Assembly: GCF_000786695.1 (NCBI RefSeq)
Contig: NZ_CP009962.1
Coordinates: 4,340,001-4,404,000 of the forward strand
Direction: 5' to 3'
DNA: 64,000 nt
Origin: Collimonas arenae
Lineage (GTDB): Bacteria; Pseudomonadota; Gammaproteobacteria; Burkholderiales; Burkholderiaceae_D
Shown here: one piece after another, positions 42,614 to 51,981 of the stretch
Position numbering within the stretch: position 1 is the first letter of the stretch
Layout of the letters: the number at the start of each line of letters is the position of its first letter
Made by a program: the position numbers and the translations under genes
The notes under the pieces: model-generated
Told to the model about the DNA's origin: nothing
Seen by the model: only the letters and a program-made list of their open reading frames with translations
Database searches by the model: none

Positions 42614-42913
42614 ATGGACGGACAAACCGCAGCATCGCGCTGCAAACAGCAACCGGGCGTCATCGTGCCGGTAGTGAATTTCAAACGCTGCGAAGACAAG
42701 GCGGATTGCGTGACGGTCTGCCCTGAAAATGTCTTTGCAATCCGCCGGATCGACGACGCCGACTATCAACCGCTGGGGCTGCTGCAAAAATTCAAACTGC
42801 GGGTGCACGGCATGCAAGTGGCTTACACGCCCAATGCCGATGCATGCCGGGCTTGCGGCTTGTGTGTGACAGCTTGTCCGGAAAAAGCGATTACGTTGGC
42901 CATGGCGATTTAG
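42614..42913 (+). CDS. 4Fe-4S dicluster-type ferredoxin
   Basis: This 99-residue electron-transfer protein has CEDKADCVTVCPENVF (first cluster, spacing C-X5-C-X3-C-P, as in 7Fe-type ferredoxins) and CRACGLCVTACPEKAI (complete CX2CX2CX3CP). The insert between clusters is about 40 residues. It starts one base after the small membrane gene, so the pair is coupled. The redox partner is unknown. Confidence 0.85.
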   Translation: MDGQTAASRCKQQPGVIVPVVNFKRCEDKADCVTVCPENVFAIRRIDDADYQPLGLLQKFKLRVHGMQVAYTPNADACRACGLCVTACPEKAITLAMAI

Positions 42914-43008
42914 GACGAAATACGTTCCACTCAGCAATACTCTCGCATGCGCGCTAAAATCACGGCCACATTTTGTTACACGTAATTCAAATTAATGGAG
43001 CCCGATTC

Positions 43009-44778
43009 ATGCTGCGTTCTGCCGTACTGTCCGCCCTGCTTACCCTTGCCATCACTCCCATCGTCAACGCGGCCGATCCACTCAGTACGGTAGCCGAGCG
43101 TTCCGGTTTCCAGAAAACCGGACGCTACGAAGAGGTCATCTCCCTGTGCGCGGCTTTCCAGAAATCGTATCCGAAGGAAGTGCGTTGCACCGAGTTCGGC
43201 CGTACGCCGGAAGGACGGCCGATGCTGGCGCTGGTTGTCTCGCGCAGCGGTGCGCTCAGCGCGGAACAGGCGCACAAGCGCGGCTTGCCGGTGCTGCTGG
43301 TTCAGGGCGGGATTCACGCAGGCGAAATCGATGGCAAGGATGCGGGCTTCCTGGCGCTGCGAGAGGCTTTGCAAGACACCTCTGCCAACAGCGCGCTAAG
43401 CAAGCAGGTACTGATATTCGTGCCGGTATTCAATATCGACGGGCATGAACGGTTTGGCCGTTGGAATCGTCCTAACCAGCGTGGGCCGGAGGAGATGGGC
43501 TGGCGCACCACCGGACAAAACTTCAATCTGAATCGCGATTACGCCAAAGCCGATACACCGGAAATGCAGGCCATGCTGAAACTGGTCAACCAGTGGGATC
43601 CGCTAGCCTACATTGATCTGCATGTCACCGACGGCGCCAAGTTCGAACATGATGTCTCGATCCAGGTCGAGCCGGTGCACGCCAGCGACCTCGCTTTACG
43701 CAAAGATGGCCAGGCGCTACGCGACAAAGTCATCGGCGATCTGGCCAGGCAAGGATCGTTGCCGCAGGCGTTTTATCTGTCCTTCAATGTCGACGATGAT
43801 CCCAGCTCCGGTTTTACCGACGACGTTTCGCCGCCGCGCTTTTCCCATGGCTATTTCCATCTGCGCAACCGCTTCGGCATGCTGGTGGAAACCCATTCCT
43901 GGAAAGATTATCCGACACGTGTCCGCATCACGCATAACGCCATCGTCTCTGTCATGAACCAGATCGCGGAACATGGTGACGAGTGGCTGCAAACGGCGCA
44001 ACAAGCCGATCTGCGGGCGGCGCAACTGGGCGGCCAGCCGGTGGCGCTGCGCTATAAAGCCAGCGAAAAAACGCGGCCCGTCGCTTTCCACGGCTACGAA
44101 TATACACGCGCGCCTTCGGATATTTCCGGCGCGCTGATGACGCACTACGACGAAACCAAACCGCAAATCTGGAATGTGACGCTGCGCGATGACCTGCAAC
44201 CTGATCTGATCGTCAAGGCGCCCCAGGCAGGCTACCTGGTGCCAGCCGCGCATGCCGCCTGGGTCGCGCAAAAACTGCAGCAACACGGTATTGCTTTCCG
44301 CGTGTTGCCGGCAGCCTTGAGCAAGGCGCAGCTAGAGACCTTCCGCGCCGACAAAGTCAGCTTTGATGCGAAATCAATGGAGAGTCACCAGCGCCTGGAA
44401 TTGCAAGGCGCATGGCATACGGAAACCCGCGACCTCGGGGCCGGTGCGTTATTTGTGCCGATAGCCCAGGCCAAGGCGCGACTGGTGATGGCGTTGCTGG
44501 AACCGCAAGCGCCAGATTCGCTGGCGGCATGGGGAAGCTTCAATAATGCCTTCGAAAAGAAGGAATATATGGAGGCGTATGTCGCTGAGGATGTCGCCCG
44601 CGAGCAGTTGGCGGCTGATCCGGCATTGGCCGCCGAGTTCAAGAAAAAACTGGCAGACGATCCGGCATTCGCGAAAGATCCGGCGGCGCGGCTGGAATTT
44701 TTCGCTCGCAGGCATTCTTCCTGGGATGAGCGGTTTAACCTGTATCCGGTAATGCGCACCGATGTTGTACCGGGTTGA
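43009..44778 (+). CDS. exported M14-family zinc carboxypeptidase
   Basis: ATG at 43009 with GGAG at 42996-42999 gives 589 residues with a signal peptide (MLRSAVLSALLTLAITPIVNA). Zinc ligands are in GGIHAGEIDGKDAG (H-x2-E) and the later His of YIDLHVTDGA; NFNLNRDY supplies substrate contacts. Family enzymes of this length trim peptides or peptidoglycan in the periplasm. The gene appears monocistronic. Confidence 0.86.
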   Translation: MLRSAVLSALLTLAITPIVNAADPLSTVAERSGFQKTGRYEEVISLCAAFQKSYPKEVRCTEFGRTPEGRPMLALVVSRSGALSAEQAHKRGLPVLLVQGGIHAGEIDGKDAGFLALREALQDTSANSALSKQVLIFVPVFNIDGHERFGRWNRPNQRGPEEMGWRTTGQNFNLNRDYAKADTPEMQAMLKLVNQWDPLAYIDLHVTDGAKFEHDVSIQVEPVHASDLALRKDGQALRDKVIGDLARQGSLPQAFYLSFNVDDDPSSGFTDDVSPPRFSHGYFHLRNRFGMLVETHSWKDYPTRVRITHNAIVSVMNQIAEHGDEWLQTAQQADLRAAQLGGQPVALRYKASEKTRPVAFHGYEYTRAPSDISGALMTHYDETKPQIWNVTLRDDLQPDLIVKAPQAGYLVPAAHAAWVAQKLQQHGIAFRVLPAALSKAQLETFRADKVSFDAKSMESHQRLELQGAWHTETRDLGAGALFVPIAQAKARLVMALLEPQAPDSLAAWGSFNNAFEKKEYMEAYVAEDVAREQLAADPALAAEFKKKLADDPAFAKDPAARLEFFARRHSSWDERFNLYPVMRTDVVPG

Positions 44779-44867
44779 AAACCGCAGTTGAAGCGGCGGC
44801 ATAGAACAGATTTTCGGTTTGCCGCTGAGCCTTGGATACTGATCAATCCAAAGGCGTTCGATACAAT

Positions 44868-44963
44868 TTATTCCTGCGAACCGCCAGTTTTCTTGGAGAG
44901 GTAGAAGCGCAGTGCGAAAGCGGCGACAACGGCGAGCAGGGGCAAAGTTTGCAGGAAGTTCAT
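44868..44963 (-). CDS. 31-aa single-span membrane peptide
   Basis: The frame reads MNFLQTLPLLAVVAAFALRF then YLSKKTGGSQE. A CGGAG ribosome binding site stands eight bases upstream of the ATG. One hydrophobic helix with a basic C-terminal side follows the positive-inside rule. It is too short for most gene finders. The neighbour on the left converges with it. Function is unknown. Confidence 0.55.
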   Translation of the reverse strand: MNFLQTLPLLAVVAAFALRFYLSKKTGGSQE

Positions 44964-45100
44964 GGCAGGGCTCCGAAAGAATTAATAGTCTTGATGCATT
45001 GCAGCATATAAAAATGGCAGACATATTGCCAATTCTGATTTCTGATGCCTACTATCAGCTTCGTGAATAACACCGCACCTACAAACCCGTTCTCCCATAT

Positions 45101-45133
45101 AAAAAGCCCGCTATCTTTAACGATGCGGGCTTT
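45101..45133 (-). terminator. rho-independent terminator after the GMC-GNAT operon
   Basis: AAAGCCCGC (45103-45111) pairs with GCGGGCTTT (45125-45133). On the minus strand a T5 run follows, making it the likely end of the operon at 45269-47460. Confidence 0.75.
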
Positions 45134-45268
45134 CCCTGTCTCCTCACCTCTAGAGAGATGGACTCTTTTTTTGCGTGGACTGATACTGAGCTAAAAAACT
45201 TGGGCAGTCATCATGCGCCGCAACATAGCGTTGTTTTGCACCAACACAGATAGATACATGTTGTATTC

Positions 45269-45865
45269 TCAGGTGGTTTTCGCGTAGCGATAGCGATATT
45301 CATCGCTGTTAGCATCTTTGAAATAATCTGCATTGGGTAACAGGGCTTCGCGCTGGAATCCCAATTTTTCCACAAGTGCAATAGATGCCTGGTTACGCGT
45401 ATCTATCAGCGCATAGACGGAGCGAGCCGCGAAGGCGCTGAACAGGCAATCCCTGATTTCTGTGCACATTTCGACCGCATAACCGCGGCGTTGATATGGC
45501 GTAAATACAAAATACGCCAGCATCGCCTGGCCATCTGCTTCGACGGTGGCTTGGGCATAGCCGATGTATTCGTCTTTATCCGTGATCCGGACCGCCCAGT
45601 TCAGCCAGATTTGAGAGCCGTCGGGAGACGCGCGATTTGCCAGCCGTTGGTAACGTTCGGCCAGGGATGTCACCGATATCGGCGCTTGCTGCGGGATATA
45701 GGTGTATAGCGTCGTGTCGCAAAAATGTGGAAAAAGCGCCGCCGCATGCGTGGATTGCAGCGGCTCTATGGTCAGGTGTTCGGTAAATAACGTTGTTTCT
45801 GCTGGGTTCAAATCGCTTCCTATCATAGGTAATCCAGCAGGATTCCACCGGCAATCATCCTGCAT
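45269..45865 (-). CDS. GNAT-family N-acetyltransferase
   Basis: This 198-residue protein resembles RimJ/RimL-type acetyltransferases: LTIEPLQSTHAAALFPHF at the start, AYFVFTPYQRRGYAVEM as the acetyl-CoA-binding motif (Q-x-x-G-Y-A) and LIDTRNQASIALVEKLGFQRE near the end. The ATG at 45865 overlaps the stop of the oxidoreductase gene (TAATG), so both are translated together. An in-frame ATG at 45826 exists. The substrate is unknown. Confidence 0.88.
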   Translation of the reverse strand: MQDDCRWNPAGLPMIGSDLNPAETTLFTEHLTIEPLQSTHAAALFPHFCDTTLYTYIPQQAPISVTSLAERYQRLANRASPDGSQIWLNWAVRITDKDEYIGYAQATVEADGQAMLAYFVFTPYQRRGYAVEMCTEIRDCLFSAFAARSVYALIDTRNQASIALVEKLGFQREALLPNADYFKDANSDEYRYRYAKTT

Positions 45866-47460
45866 TACCGCCCTTGCCGAATCAAATCTGCGGCCTTTTC
45901 CGCGATCATGATGGTCGGCGCATTGGTATTGCCGCCTATTAGCGTCGGCATGATCGACGCATCCACCACCCGCAACCCCTGTATGCCATGCACCTTCAAT
46001 GTCGGATCAACAACAGCGGTCTGGTCAGTCCCCATCTTGCAACTGCCGACAGGATGATAAACCGTATCTGTATACTTCTTGAGTACTGATCTGATCTCAT
46101 CATCGGATTGCACGCCGGCAGTGCGTATGTCGCGTTTGCTATAGCTGGCCAGCGCCGGCGCCTCCAGCAATTTGCGTGTCATTTTGAAACAGTCCACCAT
46201 GTCTTCCAGGTCTTGCGGATCATCGAAAAATTTGGGATCGATCAGTGGGGCGTCCTGAGGATTGGTGTTGCGGAGAGTAACCTCGCCTTTGCTCCTCGGA
46301 CGCAACAGGCAAACGTGGCAGGAAAAGCCATGCCCCAGGTGTAGCTTTCGTGCATGATTTTCGACGCAGGCGATAACAAAATGCAGTTGCAGATTCGGTG
46401 CAGCCAGATCCGGCCGCGTCTTTAAAAAGCCGCCGCATTCGGCGAAATTACTCGTAAGCATACCGCGCCGCTCATGGCGAAACCGCTGCAATTCCTTCAG
46501 CATGCGCATCGAACCACTGGCTGAAATACCGAAAGTATCCAGGCTGTCCGACTTATGGCAAAACACAAAATCCGGATGGTCTTGCAAATTCTTGCCGACG
46601 CCGGGCAAGTGATGTTGCACCTGGATACCCAGCTTGCGCAGTTCCGTGCCGTCGCCAATGCCTGACAGCATCAATATCTGCGGAGACTGGAAAGCGCCTG
46701 CCGACAGGATCACTTCGCGCCTGGCGCGCAAGATGCGTAGCCTGCCGTCCTGCCTGACCTCTACGCCAACGGCCCGTCCTTGCTCAATGATCAGGCGCTC
46801 GGTATAGGCGCCGGTTTCCACCCGCAGGTTGCTGCGTGACGCCAGATGCGGCAGCAGATAAGCGCGTGCTGCGCTCCAGCGTTCGCCGTTTTTTTGCGTA
46901 ACCTGATAAACGCCCAGCCCTTCTTGCTGCTCGGCGTTGAAATCCGTGGTGAGCGGATAGCCGGCCTGGCGCGCGGCTTCCAGATAGTGCTGATGAATGG
47001 GATTGTCGGTACGCAGATCGCTGACCCACAAAGGCCCGTCTTGTCCGTGCCAACTATTGGAGAATTGCTCGTTATGTTCCGATTTCTTGAAATATGGCAG
47101 CACATCGTCAAAGGACCAGCCGGGATTGCCCAACTGTGCCCAGTGATCATAATCCGAACGATGGCCGCGAACGTAGACCATCGCATTGATCGCCGACGAA
47201 CCGCCAAGTGTCCTGCCGCGCGGCTGATAGCCGCGGCGGCCATCGAGCCCTGCTTGCGGCACGGTCTCGAACGCCCAATTGTTGAGTCTGGTGGGCACCA
47301 TGCTCAGGGCGCCGACCGGCAGCTTCACCGCCCAGCTGTCGCCACCGCCGCCTGCTTCCAGCAGACATACCGATATGTCAGGATCCTCTGTCAGGCGGCC
47401 GGCCATCACGCAACCGCCAGAACCGCCGCCAACCACCACAAAGTCGAACTCGTCTTGCAC
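45865..47460 (-). CDS. GMC-family FAD oxidoreductase (choline dehydrogenase-like)
   Basis: GTG at 47460 is preferred, since GGGAG stands at good distance; a longer frame reaches 47499. The 531-residue flavoprotein starts with the FAD fold DFVVVGGGSGGCVMAGRL. GMC signatures are GRTLGGSSAINAMVYVRGH and GAFQSPQILMLSGIG. The end has the catalytic His region YHPVGSCKMG and the second FAD segment LRVVDASIMPTLIGGNTNAP. The alcohol substrate is not deducible. It is coupled to the GNAT gene. Confidence 0.93.
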   Translation of the reverse strand: MQDEFDFVVVGGGSGGCVMAGRLTEDPDISVCLLEAGGGGDSWAVKLPVGALSMVPTRLNNWAFETVPQAGLDGRRGYQPRGRTLGGSSAINAMVYVRGHRSDYDHWAQLGNPGWSFDDVLPYFKKSEHNEQFSNSWHGQDGPLWVSDLRTDNPIHQHYLEAARQAGYPLTTDFNAEQQEGLGVYQVTQKNGERWSAARAYLLPHLASRSNLRVETGAYTERLIIEQGRAVGVEVRQDGRLRILRARREVILSAGAFQSPQILMLSGIGDGTELRKLGIQVQHHLPGVGKNLQDHPDFVFCHKSDSLDTFGISASGSMRMLKELQRFRHERRGMLTSNFAECGGFLKTRPDLAAPNLQLHFVIACVENHARKLHLGHGFSCHVCLLRPRSKGEVTLRNTNPQDAPLIDPKFFDDPQDLEDMVDCFKMTRKLLEAPALASYSKRDIRTAGVQSDDEIRSVLKKYTDTVYHPVGSCKMGTDQTAVVDPTLKVHGIQGLRVVDASIMPTLIGGNTNAPTIMIAEKAADLIRQGR

Positions 47461-47619
47461 GATGCGTCTCCCGGTCCTGTTATATATATTGTGTAGCAAC
47501 TGGATAAACCAGCTGATGCAACAAATTTAACAGCTACGGGAAAATCGCGCTATGCAGTGAGCTAGAGAAAATGTTTCAATTACGCAAAATCAGATGTCAC
47601 AAAACGATTGAAGCCAGTT

Positions 47620-47844
47620 TCAATGTGCTTTTGACATGACAACCAGCCACTTGCGGAACAGCAGGATTTCCAGATGTCCGGCCTGGATGCCTGCATTACA
47701 TTCGACTACGGGATTGCTGCGATACAGGCGTTTATAGAAATCGCGGCAGATAAACAGCTCACGCTTGCCGAAACGCATCAATATTGAGGAAGGGGTAGAC
47801 TCCATACCAAAGCGGGAGCCGGAGGTAATATCCAAGTTCGTCAT
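47620..47844 (-). CDS. hypothetical protein, 74 aa
   Basis: ATG at 47844 with GGA upstream gives 74 residues beginning MTNLDITSGSRFGMESTPSS. The frame extends to 47937 but the shorter start is better supported. A basic segment (MRFGKRELFICRDFYKRLYR) precedes a hydrophobic end. No family is recognised. Confidence 0.5.
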   Translation of the reverse strand: MTNLDITSGSRFGMESTPSSILMRFGKRELFICRDFYKRLYRSNPVVECNAGIQAGHLEILLFRKWLVVMSKAH

Positions 47845-48061
47845 GGCAGCATTTCCAATCTCGTTGAAGGAGATTGAACTGTACCATAAGTACTGTATAT
47901 GCATACAGCAAAATGCAGCGTGTCTGTTTTTAGTCACGCCGCTGCAGTTGACTGAAGACCGCTATCGCCTGCGGCCCCCAGTGCATGGGGCATTCATTCG
48001 TAATACCACAGCAAGTTATCATATTTCCCGCCACACTGTCTTGCTGCCTGATGCGGGGTAA

Positions 48062-48382
48062 TTAACGACGCCAGCCGCCGCGGTCATGCCAGTAGTGGTC
48101 ATGCCAGCCGCGTCCGCGCCAATAGTAGCCTGGGCGACCATAATAAGTAGGAGGATAGTAGCCGGGAGCACCATAGACGACAACTGGAGGCCGTACGTAG
48201 ACTGGCGGAGGCGGCGCATAGTAGACCGGCGGCGGCGCGACATAGACCGGTGGCGGCGGATAATAAGCAGGTACGCCGACATTCACCGACCAGTTGACGC
48301 CCGCAAATGCAGGCGCAGCCGAGAACATCATGCCAGCCGCGGCAAATAATCCAAGCAAGGTGACGCGCATGGTTTTTTTCAT
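48062..48382 (-). CDS. secreted Pro/Tyr-rich protein
   Basis: ATG at 48382 gives 106 residues with a clear signal peptide (RVTLLGLFAAAGMMFSAAPAFA). The mature part is a low-complexity run of PPPPVYV, PPPVYYA and PPVVVYG units, then a Gly/Tyr/His/Trp/Arg-rich tail. Similar exported proline-tyrosine proteins are widespread in proteobacteria, with unknown envelope roles. It is AT-flanked and stands alone. Confidence 0.75.
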   Translation of the reverse strand: MKKTMRVTLLGLFAAAGMMFSAAPAFAGVNWSVNVGVPAYYPPPPVYVAPPPVYYAPPPPVYVRPPVVVYGAPGYYPPTYYGRPGYYWRGRGWHDHYWHDRGGWRR

Positions 48383-48519
48383 GGCAGTTCTCGATGTATC
48401 TGAGTTAAACATAACTATATTTAACCTAAATTTCGGACACTTCACCACGCACAAGTCGTAAGGCCTGTAACAACATGTATCGTGGCATGAAAAATGTTGT
48501 TTTTTGCATGCCACAGAAC

Positions 48520-49176
48520 CTAATCCGTTGCGAGACTATTACGCTTCAATCTGGCGATGGCGACTAGCGCCAGAGCCAGCACGAAGAACCCCACCAGCAG
48601 CATGGCGGCATTCCCCATCACCCGGGCGTAGCCCAGGTTGGTGACATTCAGGAACGGATAAGGATAAAAACCCGAAGAACCGCCGCGCAGCATCGCCACC
48701 GCAAAATATGCCAGCGGGTAGATCAGCCACAATAAACTGTCTTTCGCCTGCAAGCCGCTCTTTGGCACATACAACAGCCAATAGAGCAAATACATCAGCG
48801 GGACAACCGTATGCAAGCTCTCGTCAGACAAGCGGTGCAAACCCGTGAACGGCGCATGATTACGCAGCAGGACGTTGTAACCCAGGCCGACGATGATGAT
48901 ATATAGCGTGACTGCGGTCTGCACCCCCGGACGCGAGAAATACTGTCCGGGCGCGGAGTCCGGTTTGAGTAGCAGCACGGTACAGACAACCGCAACCAGC
49001 ACATTAGTCAGAATCGTGAGGTAGCCGAACATGCGCCAGACCGCCTCGCCATAGGTCATGCCCTTGGCCAGCAGCAAGGGAATTGAAATCGAAAATTGCG
49101 CAGCGATGGCAAACCACGCAATCAGCGCAATCAGGCAGAGCAATACGCGCGGGGCGACGGGAGAGATTTTTTTCAT
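48520..49176 (-). CDS. Pr6Pr-family membrane protein
   Basis: This 218-residue integral membrane protein has six predicted helices, including VLLCLIALIAWFAIAAQFSI, YLTILTNVLVAVVCTVLLL and AMLLVGFFVLALALVAIA. The spacing and the NHAPFTGLHRLSDESLHTVVPLMYLLYWLLY and LIYPLAYFAVAMLRG blocks match Pr6Pr (FAR-17a/AIG1-like) proteins. Function is unknown. It is the only gene of its unit. Confidence 0.8.
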   Translation of the reverse strand: MKKISPVAPRVLLCLIALIAWFAIAAQFSISIPLLLAKGMTYGEAVWRMFGYLTILTNVLVAVVCTVLLLKPDSAPGQYFSRPGVQTAVTLYIIIVGLGYNVLLRNHAPFTGLHRLSDESLHTVVPLMYLLYWLLYVPKSGLQAKDSLLWLIYPLAYFAVAMLRGGSSGFYPYPFLNVTNLGYARVMGNAAMLLVGFFVLALALVAIARLKRNSLATD

Positions 49177-49247
49177 ATGCGGATTCCGGCGTATTGAAAG
49201 GTCAGGGATCGGATCAGGAACAGCTACAGATCCTCAATCCATTTGCC

Positions 49248-49871
49248 TCAGGCGATGCCTTGGTCGACGCTCATCATGCGTTCCACATAGCGAGCGATCA
49301 GATCGACTTCCAGGTTCACCTGCTTGCCAACCTGAAGATGTTTCAACGCAGTCACTTCAATCGTGTGCGGGATCAGGTTTATCGAAAACAGGCAGCCATC
49401 GGTGACATCGTCTACCCGGTTGACCGTCAGCGATACACCATTGACCACCACCGACCCCTTGTAGGCAAAGTACTTGGCCAGATCGCGCGCAGACTTGATC
49501 ACCAGTTCCCAGGATTCGCCTACCGGTTCGAATTTTTCCACGCGGCCAAGGCCATCGACGTGGCCAGACACTAAATGACCGCCCAGACGATCCGCCAGCG
49601 TCAATGCTTTTTCCAGGTTGATCTCGCCGCTGGCGTCAAGGCCGACAGTGCGGTTCAAGCTTTCACGCGAAACGTCGACTTCAAACGAATTGGCGGTCTT
49701 TTCCACTACGGTCATGCAAGCGCCGTTGAGAGAAATCGAATCGCCCAGCGCGACATCGGCCAGCGACAGGCCGCCAGCGTCAACCGCCAGACGGACACCA
49801 TCTTCAACGCTGGCGCCAAGTGGTTTAACGGAAGTAATTTTGCCGACAGCGGCGACGATACCAGTGAACAT
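49248..49871 (-). CDS. ribE: riboflavin synthase, alpha subunit
   Basis: This 207-residue enzyme dismutates 6,7-dimethyl-8-ribityllumazine into riboflavin. The MFTGIV start and two lumazine-binding repeats (about 1-95 and 98-195) with SLNGACMTVVE and VVNGVSLTVN are diagnostic. It lies 16 bp downstream of ribD in the same direction. The longer frame from 49922 lacks the conserved start and overlaps ribD, so it is rejected. Confidence 0.95.
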   Translation of the reverse strand: MFTGIVAAVGKITSVKPLGASVEDGVRLAVDAGGLSLADVALGDSISLNGACMTVVEKTANSFEVDVSRESLNRTVGLDASGEINLEKALTLADRLGGHLVSGHVDGLGRVEKFEPVGESWELVIKSARDLAKYFAYKGSVVVNGVSLTVNRVDDVTDGCLFSINLIPHTIEVTALKHLQVGKQVNLEVDLIARYVERMMSVDQGIA

Positions 49872-49887
49872 GATAGCAATCAAAAAA

Positions 49888-50973
49888 TTAATGGAATCGT
49901 GCAAGGATACGCAAATCCTCACCGATTTGCTGGATCTGATGAAATTTCAGGGAAATTTTATCCTGGAGATTCTCCAGCGCAGGCAAGCCGAACATGCCAC
50001 GGCCATCGCCCAGGATAGACGGCGCCAGGTACACCAGCAGCTCGTCCACACAATGCTCGCGGATCAGGGAAGCGTTTAGCTTGGAGCCGGCTTCCACATG
50101 CAATTCATTAATCTGGCGCTTGCCGAGTTCCAGTATCACCTGCGGCAAATCGACCTTGCCGCTCGGATTTGGCAATACCACAACTTCGGCGCCCTGCTGT
50201 TCCAGCATGGCTTGCTTGGCGGTATCGACGGTCGCCGTGAAAATCAGGTTACCGCCGCCGACCAGGATCTTTGCTTCTGGACTGATGCTTAACTTGCTGT
50301 CAACGATCACCCGCAACGGCTGCCGCGCCAGCTTGACCGTGCGCACGGTGAGTTGCGGATTGTCTTCCTTGATCGTACCGATGCCGGTCAGGATGGCGCC
50401 AGCGCGGGCGCGCCACATATGGCCGTCGTCGCGCGCCGCCGGCGAGGTAATCCATTGGCTCTGACCGTTATGCAATGCGGTCTTGCCATCCAGGCTGGCG
50501 GCAACCTTCAGCCGAACCCATGGCTTGCCGGTCTGCATGCGCGTAAAGAAACCGATATTCAATTCCCGCGCCTGCGCTGCCAGCACACCCGACTCGACCG
50601 CTATCCCCGCCGCCTGCAGGCGCGCCATTCCCTGCCCTGCCACCAGCGGATTCGGATCCTCCAGCGCGGCCACCACCTTGCCGACGCCGGCCCGCACCAG
50701 CGCATCGGCGCAAGGCGGCGTACGACCGAAATGGCTACACGGTTCTAGCGTGACATATGCCGTGGCGCCACGCACATCATGGCCCTTGGCAGCGGCATCT
50801 TGCAAGGCCTGGATCTCCGCGTGATTACCGCCCGGCGGCTGGGTGAAGCCACTGCCGATTACCTGGCCGTCCTTGACGATAACGCAGCCAATCGCTGGAT
50901 TGGGGGCACTGGACAGCAGGCCGTTTTCAGCAAGCTGCAAGGCTTGCGACATGAATATTTCAGCCTGGGTCAT
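49888..50973 (-). CDS. ribD: bifunctional riboflavin deaminase/reductase RibD
   Basis: This 361-residue enzyme performs the second and third steps from GTP to riboflavin. The deaminase domain has the zinc motif HAEIQAL and PCSHFGRTPPC; the reductase domain covers about 148-361 (PWVRLKVAASLDGKTALHNGQSQWIT). ATG at 50973 matches the family start. It forms an operon with ribE. No FMN riboswitch fold was recognised just upstream. Confidence 0.95.
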   Translation of the reverse strand: MTQAEIFMSQALQLAENGLLSSAPNPAIGCVIVKDGQVIGSGFTQPPGGNHAEIQALQDAAAKGHDVRGATAYVTLEPCSHFGRTPPCADALVRAGVGKVVAALEDPNPLVAGQGMARLQAAGIAVESGVLAAQARELNIGFFTRMQTGKPWVRLKVAASLDGKTALHNGQSQWITSPAARDDGHMWRARAGAILTGIGTIKEDNPQLTVRTVKLARQPLRVIVDSKLSISPEAKILVGGGNLIFTATVDTAKQAMLEQQGAEVVVLPNPSGKVDLPQVILELGKRQINELHVEAGSKLNASLIREHCVDELLVYLAPSILGDGRGMFGLPALENLQDKISLKFHQIQQIGEDLRILARFH

Positions 50974-51081
50974 AGGGTAAGCAAAAGAAACATAGTGGAC
51001 GATCGGAAAGAAGATATGCGCTGATTGTACAAAATATGGCGCAGCCACCGCTAATTAAAATCCGATATAGAGGATAAGTAT

Positions 51082-51981
51082 CTATGACGACGGCAGGAAT
51101 GCAAGCGTGGGGGCGGCATGGTTGCGCAAGGTTACTGTGCGGATGAATACCTGGCGCAAGCTGCGGTCGCTTGCCAGCCGGGCAGTTCCGTCGCAGTCTA
51201 CATAATGCTGCGGCTCGGCAGCAACCATCTGATCACCATGAATCTGCAGACATAGCTGGACGCTGATCACTCTTTTCCAGTTTGCATGCTGGTCATCGGA
51301 CAGTGCAGCTACCTGGCTTGCATCCAGGAACCGGGTTGGTGTGAAATCACCGGTTGCGGCAACCCCATATATCAATTGCAGTTGCTCGACGTTAGTGAGA
51401 ATCGGCTGCGCACTGTTGTTGCCATTACCCTCGCAATACAAGGCGTTGACGACGGCCCCGGAACGGGTAGCGACAAAGAAACGGTTCCGTACGATGCTGA
51501 CGGATGGCCGCAGCCGAGAGGCGGGATGGGCCAACGGCACCGCAAACGGCTCCACCTTCGCCCCATTGCAATCGACGCCTGCGCCACTGCCTGAATCAAT
51601 AAAATCATCGCTTCGATAGGCAACTTCAAAGCTGGCCATCCCCGCCGATTGGCTACAGGAAAAATCCTTGCCCGGCCCCAGCGGCCTGGCAAAGCCATGC
51701 TTGCAGCCGCGCAAACCGTGGGCCGGAGCGCCGTCGGGATCAATAAAATCGGTAATTGGCATATTGCCTGCAGAAGCCAGGTTGCCAAAGCCGGCCTGCT
51801 GCAGATTGTGCGCTATCAGCGCAATGGCGTAACTGCCGTCCTGTTGCAGCCGCAGCTTTTCGTCATTCAGACGGAAACCGGCTTTGCTGCTGAGATAGAG
51901 AGTACTGGTCAGCAACATGAGGCCAGCGCCTATGGCCATGGCGACCAGCAACTCCACCATCGAAAATCCGCGCTTCAGCAT
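51082..51981 (-). CDS. PilW-like type IV minor pilin
   Basis: This 299-residue prepilin has the class III leader MLKRGFSMVELLVAMAIGAG (cleavage after G, then FSMVEL with E5). The mature protein has PilW-type features: RLQQDGSYAIALIAHNLQQAGFGN and a VEQLQLIYG segment. It overlaps the upstream fimT-like gene by seven bases. The pilV, pilX and pilY1 genes that usually accompany it are absent here. Confidence 0.82.
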   Translation of the reverse strand: MLKRGFSMVELLVAMAIGAGLMLLTSTLYLSSKAGFRLNDEKLRLQQDGSYAIALIAHNLQQAGFGNLASAGNMPITDFIDPDGAPAHGLRGCKHGFARPLGPGKDFSCSQSAGMASFEVAYRSDDFIDSGSGAGVDCNGAKVEPFAVPLAHPASRLRPSVSIVRNRFFVATRSGAVVNALYCEGNGNNSAQPILTNVEQLQLIYGVAATGDFTPTRFLDASQVAALSDDQHANWKRVISVQLCLQIHGDQMVAAEPQHYVDCDGTARLASDRSLRQVFIRTVTLRNHAAPTLAFLPSS

